Part shown: in pieces, positions 55,877-64,000 of the stretch
How the letters are laid out: each line of letters opens with the position of its first letter
How positions within the stretch are numbered: the first letter of the stretch is position 1
NCBI GenBank assembly: GCA_963758025.1
Contig: CAVWUA010000006.1
Location: 930,001-994,000, forward strand
DNA length: 64,000 nt
Direction: 5' to 3'
Source: CAVWUA01 sp963758025
Lineage (GTDB): Bacteria; Planctomycetota; Planctomycetia; Isosphaerales; Isosphaeraceae
Program-made: the position numbers and the translations under genes
Notes under the pieces: model-generated
Databases searched by the model: none
What the model saw: the letters and a program-made list of their open reading frames with translations, nothing else
Told to the model about the DNA's origin: nothing

Positions 55877-56043
55877 GAGCCCTTCACCGGTGTCTCGTCT
55901 CGCCCCCGTTTAACGTCCGGATCGTGCCTTCCGGCCGCGCATCCATCACGGAGGCCACAGCTTAACACGCCCTGATTCCCATCTCCAGCACCCCCCGCCC
56001 CACGTCATCCCGAACACCTCGGCCAGTACGACGCCGATTCCAC
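55877..56043. other. Start of the CarH-like upstream region
   Basis: Upstream sequence shared by the divergent Ldh-like gene; no feature seen before the tandem repeats at 56044. Confidence 0.4.
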
Positions 56044-56094
56044 CAGGTTTGATATTTCAGACAGGTTTGAAATTTCTGAACAGACTGTTACAAT
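56044..56094 (+). promoter_or_regulatory. Promoter with tandem 18-bp operator-like repeats
   Basis: CAGGTTTGATATTTCAGA (56044-56061) and CAGGTTTGAAATTTCTGA (56062-56079) abut and match at 16 of 18 positions. The second overlaps a -35 TTGAAA (56067-56072); after 16 nt comes TACAAT (56089-56094). Repressor sites on the -35 are the arrangement used by CarH-type regulators. The regulator gene starts 340 bp downstream. Confidence 0.6.
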
Positions 56095-56148
56095 GATTCT
56101 GGAGACCCTGAACATGATCGTTGACACGGACCGGGCATCCGAGGTGAC

Positions 56149-56407
56149 AAATCGTTCAAAACGTCCAGATGATCGTTTTCTCGCCAACCCTATTCCGATG
56201 CCGACACGATGAGTCCCGAGGTCGATGGCGATTCCTGGCTTTGAAGTGCATTGCTGGAGAAAACAAGAGGTATTGCAAGCCCGACCCGAACCTCGAATCG
56301 TTTCATGAGTCCGGCAATGTCTAATATTCCGAGGAATAAATTTTAGAAAAATACCGGTTACCCTCTTCCCAACGCCCTTCCTCGGGGTTAGTATGAAATC
56401 GTTCAAA
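56149..56407 (+). promoter_or_regulatory. Long leader of the CarH-like gene with a repeated 12-mer and a palindrome
   Basis: AAATCGTTCAAA occurs at 56149-56160 and 56396-56407 and continues as (A/G)CGT in both. TATTCC-GA-GGAATA (56326-56339) is a palindrome. They may be further regulator sites or RNA elements. No ORF here is credible. Confidence 0.35.
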
Positions 56408-56432
56408 GCGTTCATCGAGAGGAAAAACGACC

Positions 56433-57341
56433 ATGACGACCTCGGAGTCCTATCTCAAGACCAGGCAGGTCGCGAAGGCGTTCGGGGTGAGCGCCAGCAC
56501 GATCAAGCGCTGGGTGGACTCCGGGGCCTTGAAGGCGACCCGCACGGTGGGCAAGCACCGCTTGATCCCGTTGTCCGAGGTTCTGCGGTTCGCCCGGGAG
56601 AACAACCTGCAGGTGACGGGGCCGGAACAGGCGGCTTCGGGACGCCCGAAATCGCGTCCGCTGGACGAGCGGTTGCTCGACGAGCTGACGTTGGCCTTGC
56701 GGCGCGGACGGGCACGCGAGGCCCGCGCCTTGATCCTGGCCGGGCACGCCTCGGACGGTGCCGTGCGGCTGGCTGACGGTCTGATCCGCCCGGCCCTGGA
56801 GCGGATCGGCCACGACTGGGAATCGCAATCTCTGGACGTGTTTCAGGAGCACCGCGCGTCGCGGATCGTCGAGACGGCCCTGATGGAGCTGCTCCGCCGA
56901 TCGATCCGGGGCGGCGGCGACTCCCTCCCCCTGGCCCTGGTGGCCGGACCGGAGGACGACCTCTACACGATTCCCGGCCTGCTCTGCGAGCTGGCCCTGC
57001 GCGAGCTGGGCTGGGAGGTCACGAACCTCGGCGCGAACCTGCCGCTGTACTCGCTCGCCCGCGCCGTCCTGGCGCAGCGGCCGAAGCTGGTTTGCCTTTC
57101 GGTCAGCCACGTGGCGGAGCCGAGGCGCTTCCTCAACGACTACACGGATTTCTACAAGACGGCCGCCACCACCGGAACCGCGGTGATTCTCGGCGGCCAA
57201 GGGCTGACCCCGGACCTGCGAACGCGGATCGTCGCCGCCAGTTTCGGCGACCGGATGTCCCACCTGGCCGAGTTCGCCCGGCGGCTCTGCCCCGAGACGA
57301 CCCCCCGGCCTGGCTCTCAAGACGCGGTTGAGGATCTCTGA
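56433..57341 (+). CDS. MerR-type regulator with B12-binding-like domain (CarH/LitR family), cobalamin ligands altered
   Basis: 302 residues. Residues 5-60 are a MerR helix-turn-helix (YLKTRQVAKAFGVSASTIKRWV). A four-helix cap then holds the CarH signature W-x9-EH as W129...E139-H140. The Rossmann part is LALVAGPEDDLYTIPGLLCELAL. In Thermus CarH, the residue after the Trp is the upper His ligand and His177 the lower; here they are Glu130 and Tyr178. So DNA binding may be controlled without base-off B12. The sigma gene begins 24 bp after the stop. Confidence 0.88.
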   Translation: MTTSESYLKTRQVAKAFGVSASTIKRWVDSGALKATRTVGKHRLIPLSEVLRFARENNLQVTGPEQAASGRPKSRPLDERLLDELTLALRRGRAREARALILAGHASDGAVRLADGLIRPALERIGHDWESQSLDVFQEHRASRIVETALMELLRRSIRGGGDSLPLALVAGPEDDLYTIPGLLCELALRELGWEVTNLGANLPLYSLARAVLAQRPKLVCLSVSHVAEPRRFLNDYTDFYKTAATTGTAVILGGQGLTPDLRTRIVAASFGDRMSHLAEFARRLCPETTPRPGSQDAVEDL

Positions 57342-57364
57342 ACCACTTCGTTGGAGGATAGACG

Positions 57365-58321
<957 letters not shown>

Positions 58322-58505
58322 GGAGGCATGGTGGGATGGTTGATGGAACGAGGATGATTTGCAACGCCCCGATGCCGTGGCGTTCCCTTTTCTCACGACC
58401 GATCGCGAGGAACAACCACCCACCGATCGATCAAAGTCGCGGCCTGGCTCTCGTCGATGAAGTTCCGAGGAGACAACGTCTCGTCCTCGGGAGCTTCGGG
58501 AGTTT

Positions 58506-59456
58506 ATGCCACCTCACGCCGCGCGACCGGACCCGAACCGCGACCCGCTCGGGCCGTTCCTGCACTATTTGATGGCCGAGTGCGGCGTCTCGCCGCATAC
58601 GCTGGCGGCGTACCGCTCGGATATCGCCCGGTTCATCCGCTGGCGGAAGGAGCACGCGCCCGGCCCCCTGGCGTCGATCGGGATCGCGACGCTGACCGGC
58701 TACGTCGATCACCTCGGGCGTTCCGGCCTGGCCCCCAGCAGCATCGGACGGCACCTGGCGAGCCTCTCCAGCTTCTTTCGATTCCTGATCTTCGACGGTC
58801 GGCTGACCGAGAACGTCGCCCGCTTGCTCGACGCCCCCACGGTCTGGGAACGCCTGCCGACGGTCCTCAGCCCCTCCGCCGTCGATCGTCTGCTCTCCGC
58901 GCCCAGCACCGACACGAGCCTGGGACGCCGGGATCGGGCCGCCCTGGAGACCCTCTACGCGACCGGCTGCCGCGCCTCGGAGGTCGCCAACCTGCGCCCC
59001 GGCGACCTCGACCTGAAAGGGGGCTCGGCCCGCTGCGTCGGCAAGGGGGACAAGCAGCGGATCGTCCCCCTGGGCGAGCGTGCGATTGCCGCCCTGGTGT
59101 TCTATCTGCGGGAGGACCGCCCTCGCCTGGTGGCAAGCCGGGCGGATTCCCCCAACGTCTTCGTCACCCGCTCCGGCCGGCCGATGTCGCGGGTCGAGCT
59201 CTGGCGGATCGTCAAGAAGTACGTCCGGATCACCGGCTTGCCCGAAGCGGTCAGCCCGCACACCTTGCGGCACAGCTTCGCCACCCACATGCTCGCCGGC
59301 GGCGCCGACCTGCGCGTCGTTCAGGAGATGCTCGGCCACGCCTCGATCGCCACCACGCAGATCTACACCCGCGTCGAGGTCAGCCGGCTAAAGGAAGTCC
59401 ACCGCCTCTTCCACCCGAGGTCCGCGCCTCGGAGTGAGATCAAGGGGGATGGTTGA
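58506..59456 (+). CDS. xerD: Tyrosine recombinase, XerC/XerD type
   Basis: 316 residues. SAM-like N-terminal domain (LGPFLHYLMAECGVSPHTLAAYRSDI), then catalytic residues: Arg in TGCRASEVANL, Lys in GKGDKQRIVPL, HTLRHSFATHML, GHASIATTQIYTR with the final Tyr. Full length, no sign of a mobile island, so a chromosome-dimer resolution role is likely. XerC versus XerD is not decided by eye. It follows the sigma gene by 184 bp. Confidence 0.92.
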   Translation: MPPHAARPDPNRDPLGPFLHYLMAECGVSPHTLAAYRSDIARFIRWRKEHAPGPLASIGIATLTGYVDHLGRSGLAPSSIGRHLASLSSFFRFLIFDGRLTENVARLLDAPTVWERLPTVLSPSAVDRLLSAPSTDTSLGRRDRAALETLYATGCRASEVANLRPGDLDLKGGSARCVGKGDKQRIVPLGERAIAALVFYLREDRPRLVASRADSPNVFVTRSGRPMSRVELWRIVKKYVRITGLPEAVSPHTLRHSFATHMLAGGADLRVVQEMLGHASIATTQIYTRVEVSRLKEVHRLFHPRSAPRSEIKGDG

Positions 59457-59630
59457 CAGATACACGATATCAGACACCCACCATAACATAAGCCAAGCCT
59501 GGTGCTATCCCGGCTGCCCTTGCCGTTCTCCGTGGGCGCCGACTACGATGTGAAGGGCAGGGGGCGAATCGCCGCAGGTCGCGGTTCCGCACGATGATCC
59601 ACATCTTGAGTACGAATCCAGCGAGGTACA

Positions 59631-60713
59631 ATGGGCAGTCGGGTGGTCCTGGCGATGAGCGGTGGGGTCGATAGTTCCGTGGCGGCGCACCTCTTGAAGG
59701 AGCAAGGGCACGAGGTCATCGGCCTGTTCATGCGCACGGGGGCTCACGTGGCCGATCACGAGCGGCGGACCAAGACCTGCTGCTCGGTGTCCGACGCGAT
59801 CGACGCCCGCAACGTCGCCGACCGGCTCGATATCCCGTTCTACGCGCTCGACTTCGAGCTGGATTTCGGGCGGATCATGGACAACTTCGCCGACGAATAC
59901 GCCGCCGGACGGACGCCGAACCCCTGCGTGATGTGCAATATCTGGCTCAAGTTCGGCAAGCTCTGGGCCTATGGCAAGCAGGTCGGTGCCGATTACGTCG
60001 CCACGGGCCATTACGCCCGGATTCAAAAGGATGACGAGGGGCACCCGCGCGTGGCGCGGGGGGCCGATCCGGAGAAGGATCAGTCGTACGTTCTATTCGG
60101 TCTGCGACGGGAACTGCTGCCCCACGTCCTCTTGCCCGTCGGTGCCCACCGCAAGGCCGAGATCCGCGCCATCGCCCGTGAACTGGACCTGCCCGTACAC
60201 GACAAGCCGGACAGCCAGGAAATCTGCTTCGTGCCCGATGACGATTACCTGAACTTCGTCCGCGCGAGACGCCCGGACCTGGATACCACGGGGTCGATCG
60301 TCGATGAAGCGGGGCACGTCCTGGGGGAGCATGGCGGGATCGAAGCCTTCACGATCGGCCAGAGGCGTGGGCTGGGAATCGCCGCGACGGGCCGCCCGCA
60401 GTACGTCGTGCAGATCGAGCCGAAGAATCGCACCGTGACCGTCGGCTCCCGGGCGTCGCTGGACCGGGAAGGGCTGGAAGCCTCGCGTTTCAACTGGCAA
60501 GGTCCCGAGCCCGCGGGGCCGATCCGCTGCCGGGCGCAGATCCGGGCGCGGCATCGGCCGGTGGCGGCGACGGCCGAACCCGTACCCGGCGGTCGGGCCG
60601 TCGTCCGGTTCGACGAGCCGCAGATGGCCGTCACGCCGGGACAGGTCGTGACGCTCTACCAGGAGGATGATCTCGTGCTGGGGGGCGGCTGGATCGAACG
60701 GGCTCTTTCCTGA
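59631..60713 (+). CDS. mnmA: tRNA-specific 2-thiouridylase
   Basis: 360 residues. Makes s2U34 in Lys, Glu and Gln tRNAs. PP-loop VVLAMSGGVDSSVAAHLL at residue 5, catalytic Cys in NPCVMCNIWLKF, second Cys in DSQEICFVPDDDY, and EAFTIGQRRGLGI. C-terminal beta domain with VRFDEPQMAVTPGQVVTLY. ATG 59631 gives the usual length. Same strand as the following three genes. Confidence 0.97.
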   Translation: MGSRVVLAMSGGVDSSVAAHLLKEQGHEVIGLFMRTGAHVADHERRTKTCCSVSDAIDARNVADRLDIPFYALDFELDFGRIMDNFADEYAAGRTPNPCVMCNIWLKFGKLWAYGKQVGADYVATGHYARIQKDDEGHPRVARGADPEKDQSYVLFGLRRELLPHVLLPVGAHRKAEIRAIARELDLPVHDKPDSQEICFVPDDDYLNFVRARRPDLDTTGSIVDEAGHVLGEHGGIEAFTIGQRRGLGIAATGRPQYVVQIEPKNRTVTVGSRASLDREGLEASRFNWQGPEPAGPIRCRAQIRARHRPVAATAEPVPGGRAVVRFDEPQMAVTPGQVVTLYQEDDLVLGGGWIERALS

Positions 60714-60774
60714 CGGGCGGCAAGGCGCCGACCGAAGCCAATCGCAGTCCAAACCGAAGACCAAGGAGCGTCTC

Positions 60775-61095
60775 GTGGTCACTGTGGGAATGTATTACGA
60801 CGTGATCCCGGAAAAGGCCGAGCTGTTCACCGGCAAGTTCCGCGAAGTGATCGCCGCGCTCGGTAACGTGGACGGCCACAAGACGACGTATCTCTATCAG
60901 CGGGTAGATGATCCGCATTCCTACGCGATCATCAGCGAGTGGACCGACCGGCAAGCCTTCCTCGACTTCATCCGGTCGGACCTGTTCCGCCAGGTGACGA
61001 CCTGGGGGCGTGAGGAAGTCTTGCGCAACCCGCCCCGGCACACGATTTACCCGAGCGCCGAGGAGATCGGACGGCCCTCGAAGCCGACCCATTGA
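60775..61095 (+). CDS. Antibiotic biosynthesis monooxygenase (ABM) domain protein
   Basis: 106 residues. Ferredoxin-like ABM fold: VTVGMYYDVIPEKAELFTGKF, TTYLYQRVDDPHSYAIISEW and FLDFIRSDLFRQVTTWG. Members are small monooxygenases or quinone-associated enzymes; the substrate is unknown. AAGGAG lies 6 nt before GTG 60775, which sets the start. 61 bp after mnmA. Confidence 0.85.
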   Translation: MVTVGMYYDVIPEKAELFTGKFREVIAALGNVDGHKTTYLYQRVDDPHSYAIISEWTDRQAFLDFIRSDLFRQVTTWGREEVLRNPPRHTIYPSAEEIGRPSKPTH

Positions 61096-61268
61096 GAAAA
61101 ATCGGCGCCATCCGAGCCGGATGCGCTGGCTCCCCCGGCTCAGGCCGCCGGTGGCTCACGCAACGCCTGAGCCACCGGCCCCAGCCGCGTCTGGCCCAGG
61201 GCCCCAGGCGTCCTGTACGATGAGCATCGCGGATGCCTGGATTTCCCGATCGAGCCCGAGGTTGCGAC

Positions 61269-61817
61269 ATGAACGAGCGGATCATCCTGCGGACGGGCGA
61301 GGCCCTGGTCGAGGGGGACGAGGACTATCTGGCCGCCGAGCCGGAGGTCGTCATCGGCGAACTCGACGGCCCGGTCGGACAGGCCCTGGCGGGCCTGATC
61401 GGCGATCAGGTCAAGGGGCACAGCAAGGTCTTCGCCATCCTCAACAGCGACGTGCAGGTGCGACCGGCGACCGTCATGGTCAGCAAGGTGACGGTCAAGG
61501 ACGCGAAATACACCAATATCCTCATGGGAACCGTCCAGGCCGCCATCGCCAACGGCGTGCTCGACGCCGTGCGGGCTGGCGATATTCCCAAGGAGAAGGC
61601 GAACGACCTGGGCATCATCTATTCGGTCTGGCTGGACCCGGCGGTGACGAAGGTCGAGAACCTCGATCACAAGGCCCTCTTCGAGGTTCACCGGGAGGCG
61701 ACGGCCAAGGTCATTCGCAAGGCCATGCGGCACGAGCCGTCGATCGACTGGCTGCTGGAGAACCAGGACAAGGTGGAGCATTACTACCACCAGCTCGGCC
61801 TGGACGGGGAGCTCTGA
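61269..61817 (+). CDS. Formaldehyde-activating-enzyme (Fae)-like protein lacking the family His
   Basis: 182 residues. Similar to Fae, which condenses formaldehyde with tetrahydromethanopterin: RTGEALVEGD, GPVGQALAGLIGDQVKGHSKVFAIL, VRPATVMVSKVTVKDAKYTN, and GTVQAAIANGVLDAVRAGDIP. In true Fae the N-terminal motif is GEALVGDGNEVAHIDL with catalytic His17; here that stretch is GDEDYLAAEPEVVIG with no His. A different or lost activity is probable. GAGG lies 9 nt before ATG 61269. Confidence 0.85.
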   Translation: MNERIILRTGEALVEGDEDYLAAEPEVVIGELDGPVGQALAGLIGDQVKGHSKVFAILNSDVQVRPATVMVSKVTVKDAKYTNILMGTVQAAIANGVLDAVRAGDIPKEKANDLGIIYSVWLDPAVTKVENLDHKALFEVHREATAKVIRKAMRHEPSIDWLLENQDKVEHYYHQLGLDGEL

Positions 61818-61860
61818 ATCGCCTCGCTCCCCCGAACTTGACCCCCTCGGGTGGCATCGC

Positions 61861-62373
61861 ATGATCGACTCCTCCGCCTTCATCGCGCAAGGGGCCGTCG
61901 TCCTCGGCGACGTCCACCTCGGCAGGGATGTGAGCGTCTGGTACAACGCCGTCCTCCGGGGCGACACGGAGCGGATCACCATCGGCGAGGAGGCCAACAT
62001 CCAGGACCTCTCGATGGTCCACGCCGATCCGGGCGTCCCTTGCGTCGTCGGCCGCCGGGTCACGGTGGGCCACCGGGTCATCCTTCACGGCTGCACTGTT
62101 GAGGACGATTGCCTGATCGGCATGGGGGCGATCCTGCTCAACAACGTGCGGGTCGGGTCCGGTTCGGTCGTCGGGGCCGGCGCGGTGCTGGTCGAGGGGA
62201 CGGAAGTTCCGCCCGGCTCGCTGGTGCTGGGGATACCTGGCAAAGTCGTTCGCCAGGTGGACGAGGCAATGCGTGGGCGGATCGACCACGCCTGGCGGCA
62301 TTACGTTGAGGAGGCGAGGCGGCATCGAACCGGCGCGTTCCCGATCGCTCGCGCGGGAAACGCCCCCGAATGA
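61861..62373 (+). CDS. Gamma-carbonic-anhydrase-like hexapeptide-repeat protein
   Basis: 170 residues. Left-handed beta-helix of hexapeptide repeats: VSVWYNAVLRGDTERITIGEEANI, VVGRRVTVGHRVILHGCTVED, LIGMGAILLNNVRVG. The zinc ligands of the YrdA/CaiE group are in place: MVHAD, TVGHRVILHG. The role may be CO2 hydration or an acyltransfer-like scaffold. Starts 43 bp after the Fae-like gene. Confidence 0.92.
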   Translation: MIDSSAFIAQGAVVLGDVHLGRDVSVWYNAVLRGDTERITIGEEANIQDLSMVHADPGVPCVVGRRVTVGHRVILHGCTVEDDCLIGMGAILLNNVRVGSGSVVGAGAVLVEGTEVPPGSLVLGIPGKVVRQVDEAMRGRIDHAWRHYVEEARRHRTGAFPIARAGNAPE

Positions 62374-62449
62374 GCGGGTTCGTGGAAAAGGACGGGGCGC
62401 TCGACATCTCAAGGCCAAACCGCTTGCAGACGCGTAAAGAGGCGTGTCC

Positions 62450-63598
62450 TCAAAAGCTTCTGGTCAGCGAGAATTGCATCTGATAGTCGTAGGGCTGGGG
62501 GCCGGCGACCGGGATGAGAATCCCGCCCAGCACGCCCCAATTCCCCTCTTCGCCCAGGGCGAACCGGAAGCCCGGGTTGATGTAGACGTCGTCAATGAAA
62601 TTGGCGCCCCCGGCGATATCGGAGAGGACGTCGGCCGTGACGTGGACAACCAGGTTCTTCAGCGCGGCGTCCTTGCCGGTCAGATAGCGGCCGATCGAGA
62701 GCTGGTTGACGTAAACGCTCGTCGCCGACTTGCGGCCGGTCAGGGCGTTGATGGAGGACCCCCCGCGCAGGACCCACTTCGGCGCGAAGTTCCACCAAAA
62801 TTCGGCGCCCGGCGTGACGTAATTGATGCCATTGCCGTTCACCGAGTCGCCGGTCGGGATGCGCTCACCGAGGAACGTCACCAGGCTGAAATTCCGCTGC
62901 TCGATCAGGTGGAACCGGGCCTCGACGCCCGTGTCACCCCAGTTGCCGACGTAACCGCCGTTCGAGCCGGACTTGTTGGAGCTGATGAACGTCGTCCCGA
63001 GCAAGAGCTCCATGCGCGCGTTCAGCGGCAGCAGGATCACCGAGTATCCGGCGTACTGGTTGCCGTCGGTGGTTGACGGCTTGACCGGCAGGAACGGATA
63101 ACTGGGATTCAAGAACAGCCCATGATTGTTCGTCATGTTGTTCGTGTAGATGAAGCCCGTGTCGAGGAACCGCCCGAACACGCCGGCGGGGGTGCCGATC
63201 CAGTTCTGCTTGGGGGCGCCGTTGGTTCCCTCGGGCGCCTTGGCGAAGGGCTGATCCCACCCCTCGCTGAAAAACGTTCCCAGGCTCAATGGCTTCCAGT
63301 TCTCCTTGGAGGCTGGTCCGAAGATGGATTCATGAATCACGTCGCAAGGGTCCATCACCACGCGGGGAGACACGAAGCCGTAGGCGGGAGAATTCTCGAA
63401 TGTCGGCTGGGCGTAATGCTCAAAGTCAACCGGCTCCGACGCGTCGAGCCGAAGCGATGCCTGCGGATTCGCCTCGGCGGGCGGCTCGCCTGCCGGCGCT
63501 CCTCCGGCATCCTGAGCCTGGGCAGCCGTTATGCTGACCGCCAAGACGACCAGGGCCAGAATGCCGATCCAGGGGGCCGATCGCTGTGTTTTCCGCAT
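62450..63598 (-). CDS. Exported outer-membrane beta-barrel-like protein
   Basis: 382 residues. Signal peptide WIGILALVVLAVSITAAQA, a Pro/Ala-rich spacer, then alternating strands (YAGYSVILLPLNARMELLLG, GDTGVEARFHLIEQRNFSLVTF) and a C-terminal YDYQMQFSLTRSF ending in Phe, as in outer-membrane proteins inserted by BamA. No family assignment. Convergent with the 61861 gene. Confidence 0.78.
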   Translation of the reverse strand: MRKTQRSAPWIGILALVVLAVSITAAQAQDAGGAPAGEPPAEANPQASLRLDASEPVDFEHYAQPTFENSPAYGFVSPRVVMDPCDVIHESIFGPASKENWKPLSLGTFFSEGWDQPFAKAPEGTNGAPKQNWIGTPAGVFGRFLDTGFIYTNNMTNNHGLFLNPSYPFLPVKPSTTDGNQYAGYSVILLPLNARMELLLGTTFISSNKSGSNGGYVGNWGDTGVEARFHLIEQRNFSLVTFLGERIPTGDSVNGNGINYVTPGAEFWWNFAPKWVLRGGSSINALTGRKSATSVYVNQLSIGRYLTGKDAALKNLVVHVTADVLSDIAGGANFIDDVYINPGFRFALGEEGNWGVLGGILIPVAGPQPYDYQMQFSLTRSF

Positions 63599-63781
63599 GC
63601 GACGATCCCGTTTCCTGATTCATTCCATGAAACGTCCCGGCGTTAGACTGCCCCTGAGCCTCGTCATGCCGAGTTCCATTGGCAGGAGGATCATCGGTCA
63701 GATGACGGAGAGGCGTACAGGAAAAATCGGCACAATCGCTCTTGTTCACCCGGGTGGCAGCCGAGAGGGGCACGGCATCCT

Positions 63782-64000
63782 TCATCCGGGCGGCGGCAGG
63801 ATGTTGCGCCGGAGGTAGCGGACGGCTTCCCCGAGAATGGCGAGGATCAGGACCCCGGCGATGATTGTTCCGACGCTCGTCCAGGTTGGCGGGAAGCCGC
63901 CGAGGGCGACCAGCAGCATGGTGGCCGCGGCGGGCGGGTGCGACGCCTTCAGAAGTGACAGGCCGAGCATCGTCAGAACGGCGGAGAGTGCCGCGGCCCC
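63782..64000 (-). CDS. HPP-family membrane protein (5' end outside window)
   Basis: C-terminal part only. ASHPPAAATMLLVALGGF carries the HPP motif; hydrophobic helices follow (VGTIIAGVLILAILGEAV) and a short basic end, RRNILPPPG. HPP proteins are inner-membrane proteins of unclear role, some linked to nitrite transport. Frame open to the window edge. Confidence 0.82.
   Translation of the reverse strand, partial: GAAALSAVLTMLGLSLLKASHPPAAATMLLVALGGFPPTWTSVGTIIAGVLILAILGEAVRYLRRNILPPPG

Overview
The window is a 64 kb stretch of high-GC bacterial chromosome. The gene content points to a planctomycete, most like the Isosphaeraceae/Gemmataceae group: tandem PEP-CTERM proteins, Gly/Tyr-rich secreted proteins, a lipoprotein joining a metallophosphoesterase-like part to tetraheme cytochrome c, DUF1573, duplicated Uma2 proteins, a secreted serpin and a formaldehyde-activating-enzyme homologue. 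This placement is inferred from families; no rRNA is present. One tRNA (Val, anticodon UAC) is found, and no CRISPR array, prophage or transposase.

Layout. 0-5 kb: mntH-Usp fusion with a 24-bp palindrome upstream, two Gly/Tyr-rich exported proteins, a DUF962 protein and two Uma2 genes in direct repeat. 5-13 kb: tRNA-binding protein, phosphatase-superfamily protein, esterase, then recN overlapping two paralogous membrane proteins, and a Nudix hydrolase. 13-19 kb: a large inverted repeat, a HAD phosphatase, then two genes behind duplicated leaders of similar predicted RNA shape; the second is a membrane-anchored pentapeptide-repeat/glycosyltransferase fusion. 19-28 kb: sugar-binding lipoprotein, lactate-racemase-like protein, cbiG, tetraheme lipoprotein, DUF1573 protein, RRM protein, NifU domain, hemW. 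28-39 kb: sigma factor, two PEP-CTERM proteins, DNA polymerase X, DUF2203, an eRF1-like protein, cmk-plsC, a lipoprotein, an SDR and tRNA-Val. 39-50 kb: a small accessory pair, serpin, TolC-like protein, P-type H+-ATPase behind a leader with an intrinsic terminator, pckA, FkbM methyltransferase, acyltransferase. 50-64 kb: a coupled gene pair, mlaE, aldo/keto reductase, rhomboid, Ldh-like protein, then a CarH-like MerR/B12-fold regulator and a sigma factor, xerD, mnmA, a Fae-like protein, a gamma-carbonic-anhydrase-like protein, an outer-membrane protein and a partial HPP protein.

The signals most worth follow-up are: (1) the CarH-like regulator with both predicted cobalamin His ligands replaced, next to a sigma factor and behind a promoter with tandem 18-bp repeats; (2) three copies of a two-hairpin element with an invariant 11-nt linker; (3) the ATPase leader terminator; (4) the pentapeptide/glycosyltransferase fusion with an internal insertion; and (5) nearly 40 single-base reading-frame breaks, about three quarters of them +1, in otherwise well-conserved genes. 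The breaks most likely come from sequencing or assembly, but the +1 bias is unusual. All translations and structures were read by eye; no database search or folding program was run.
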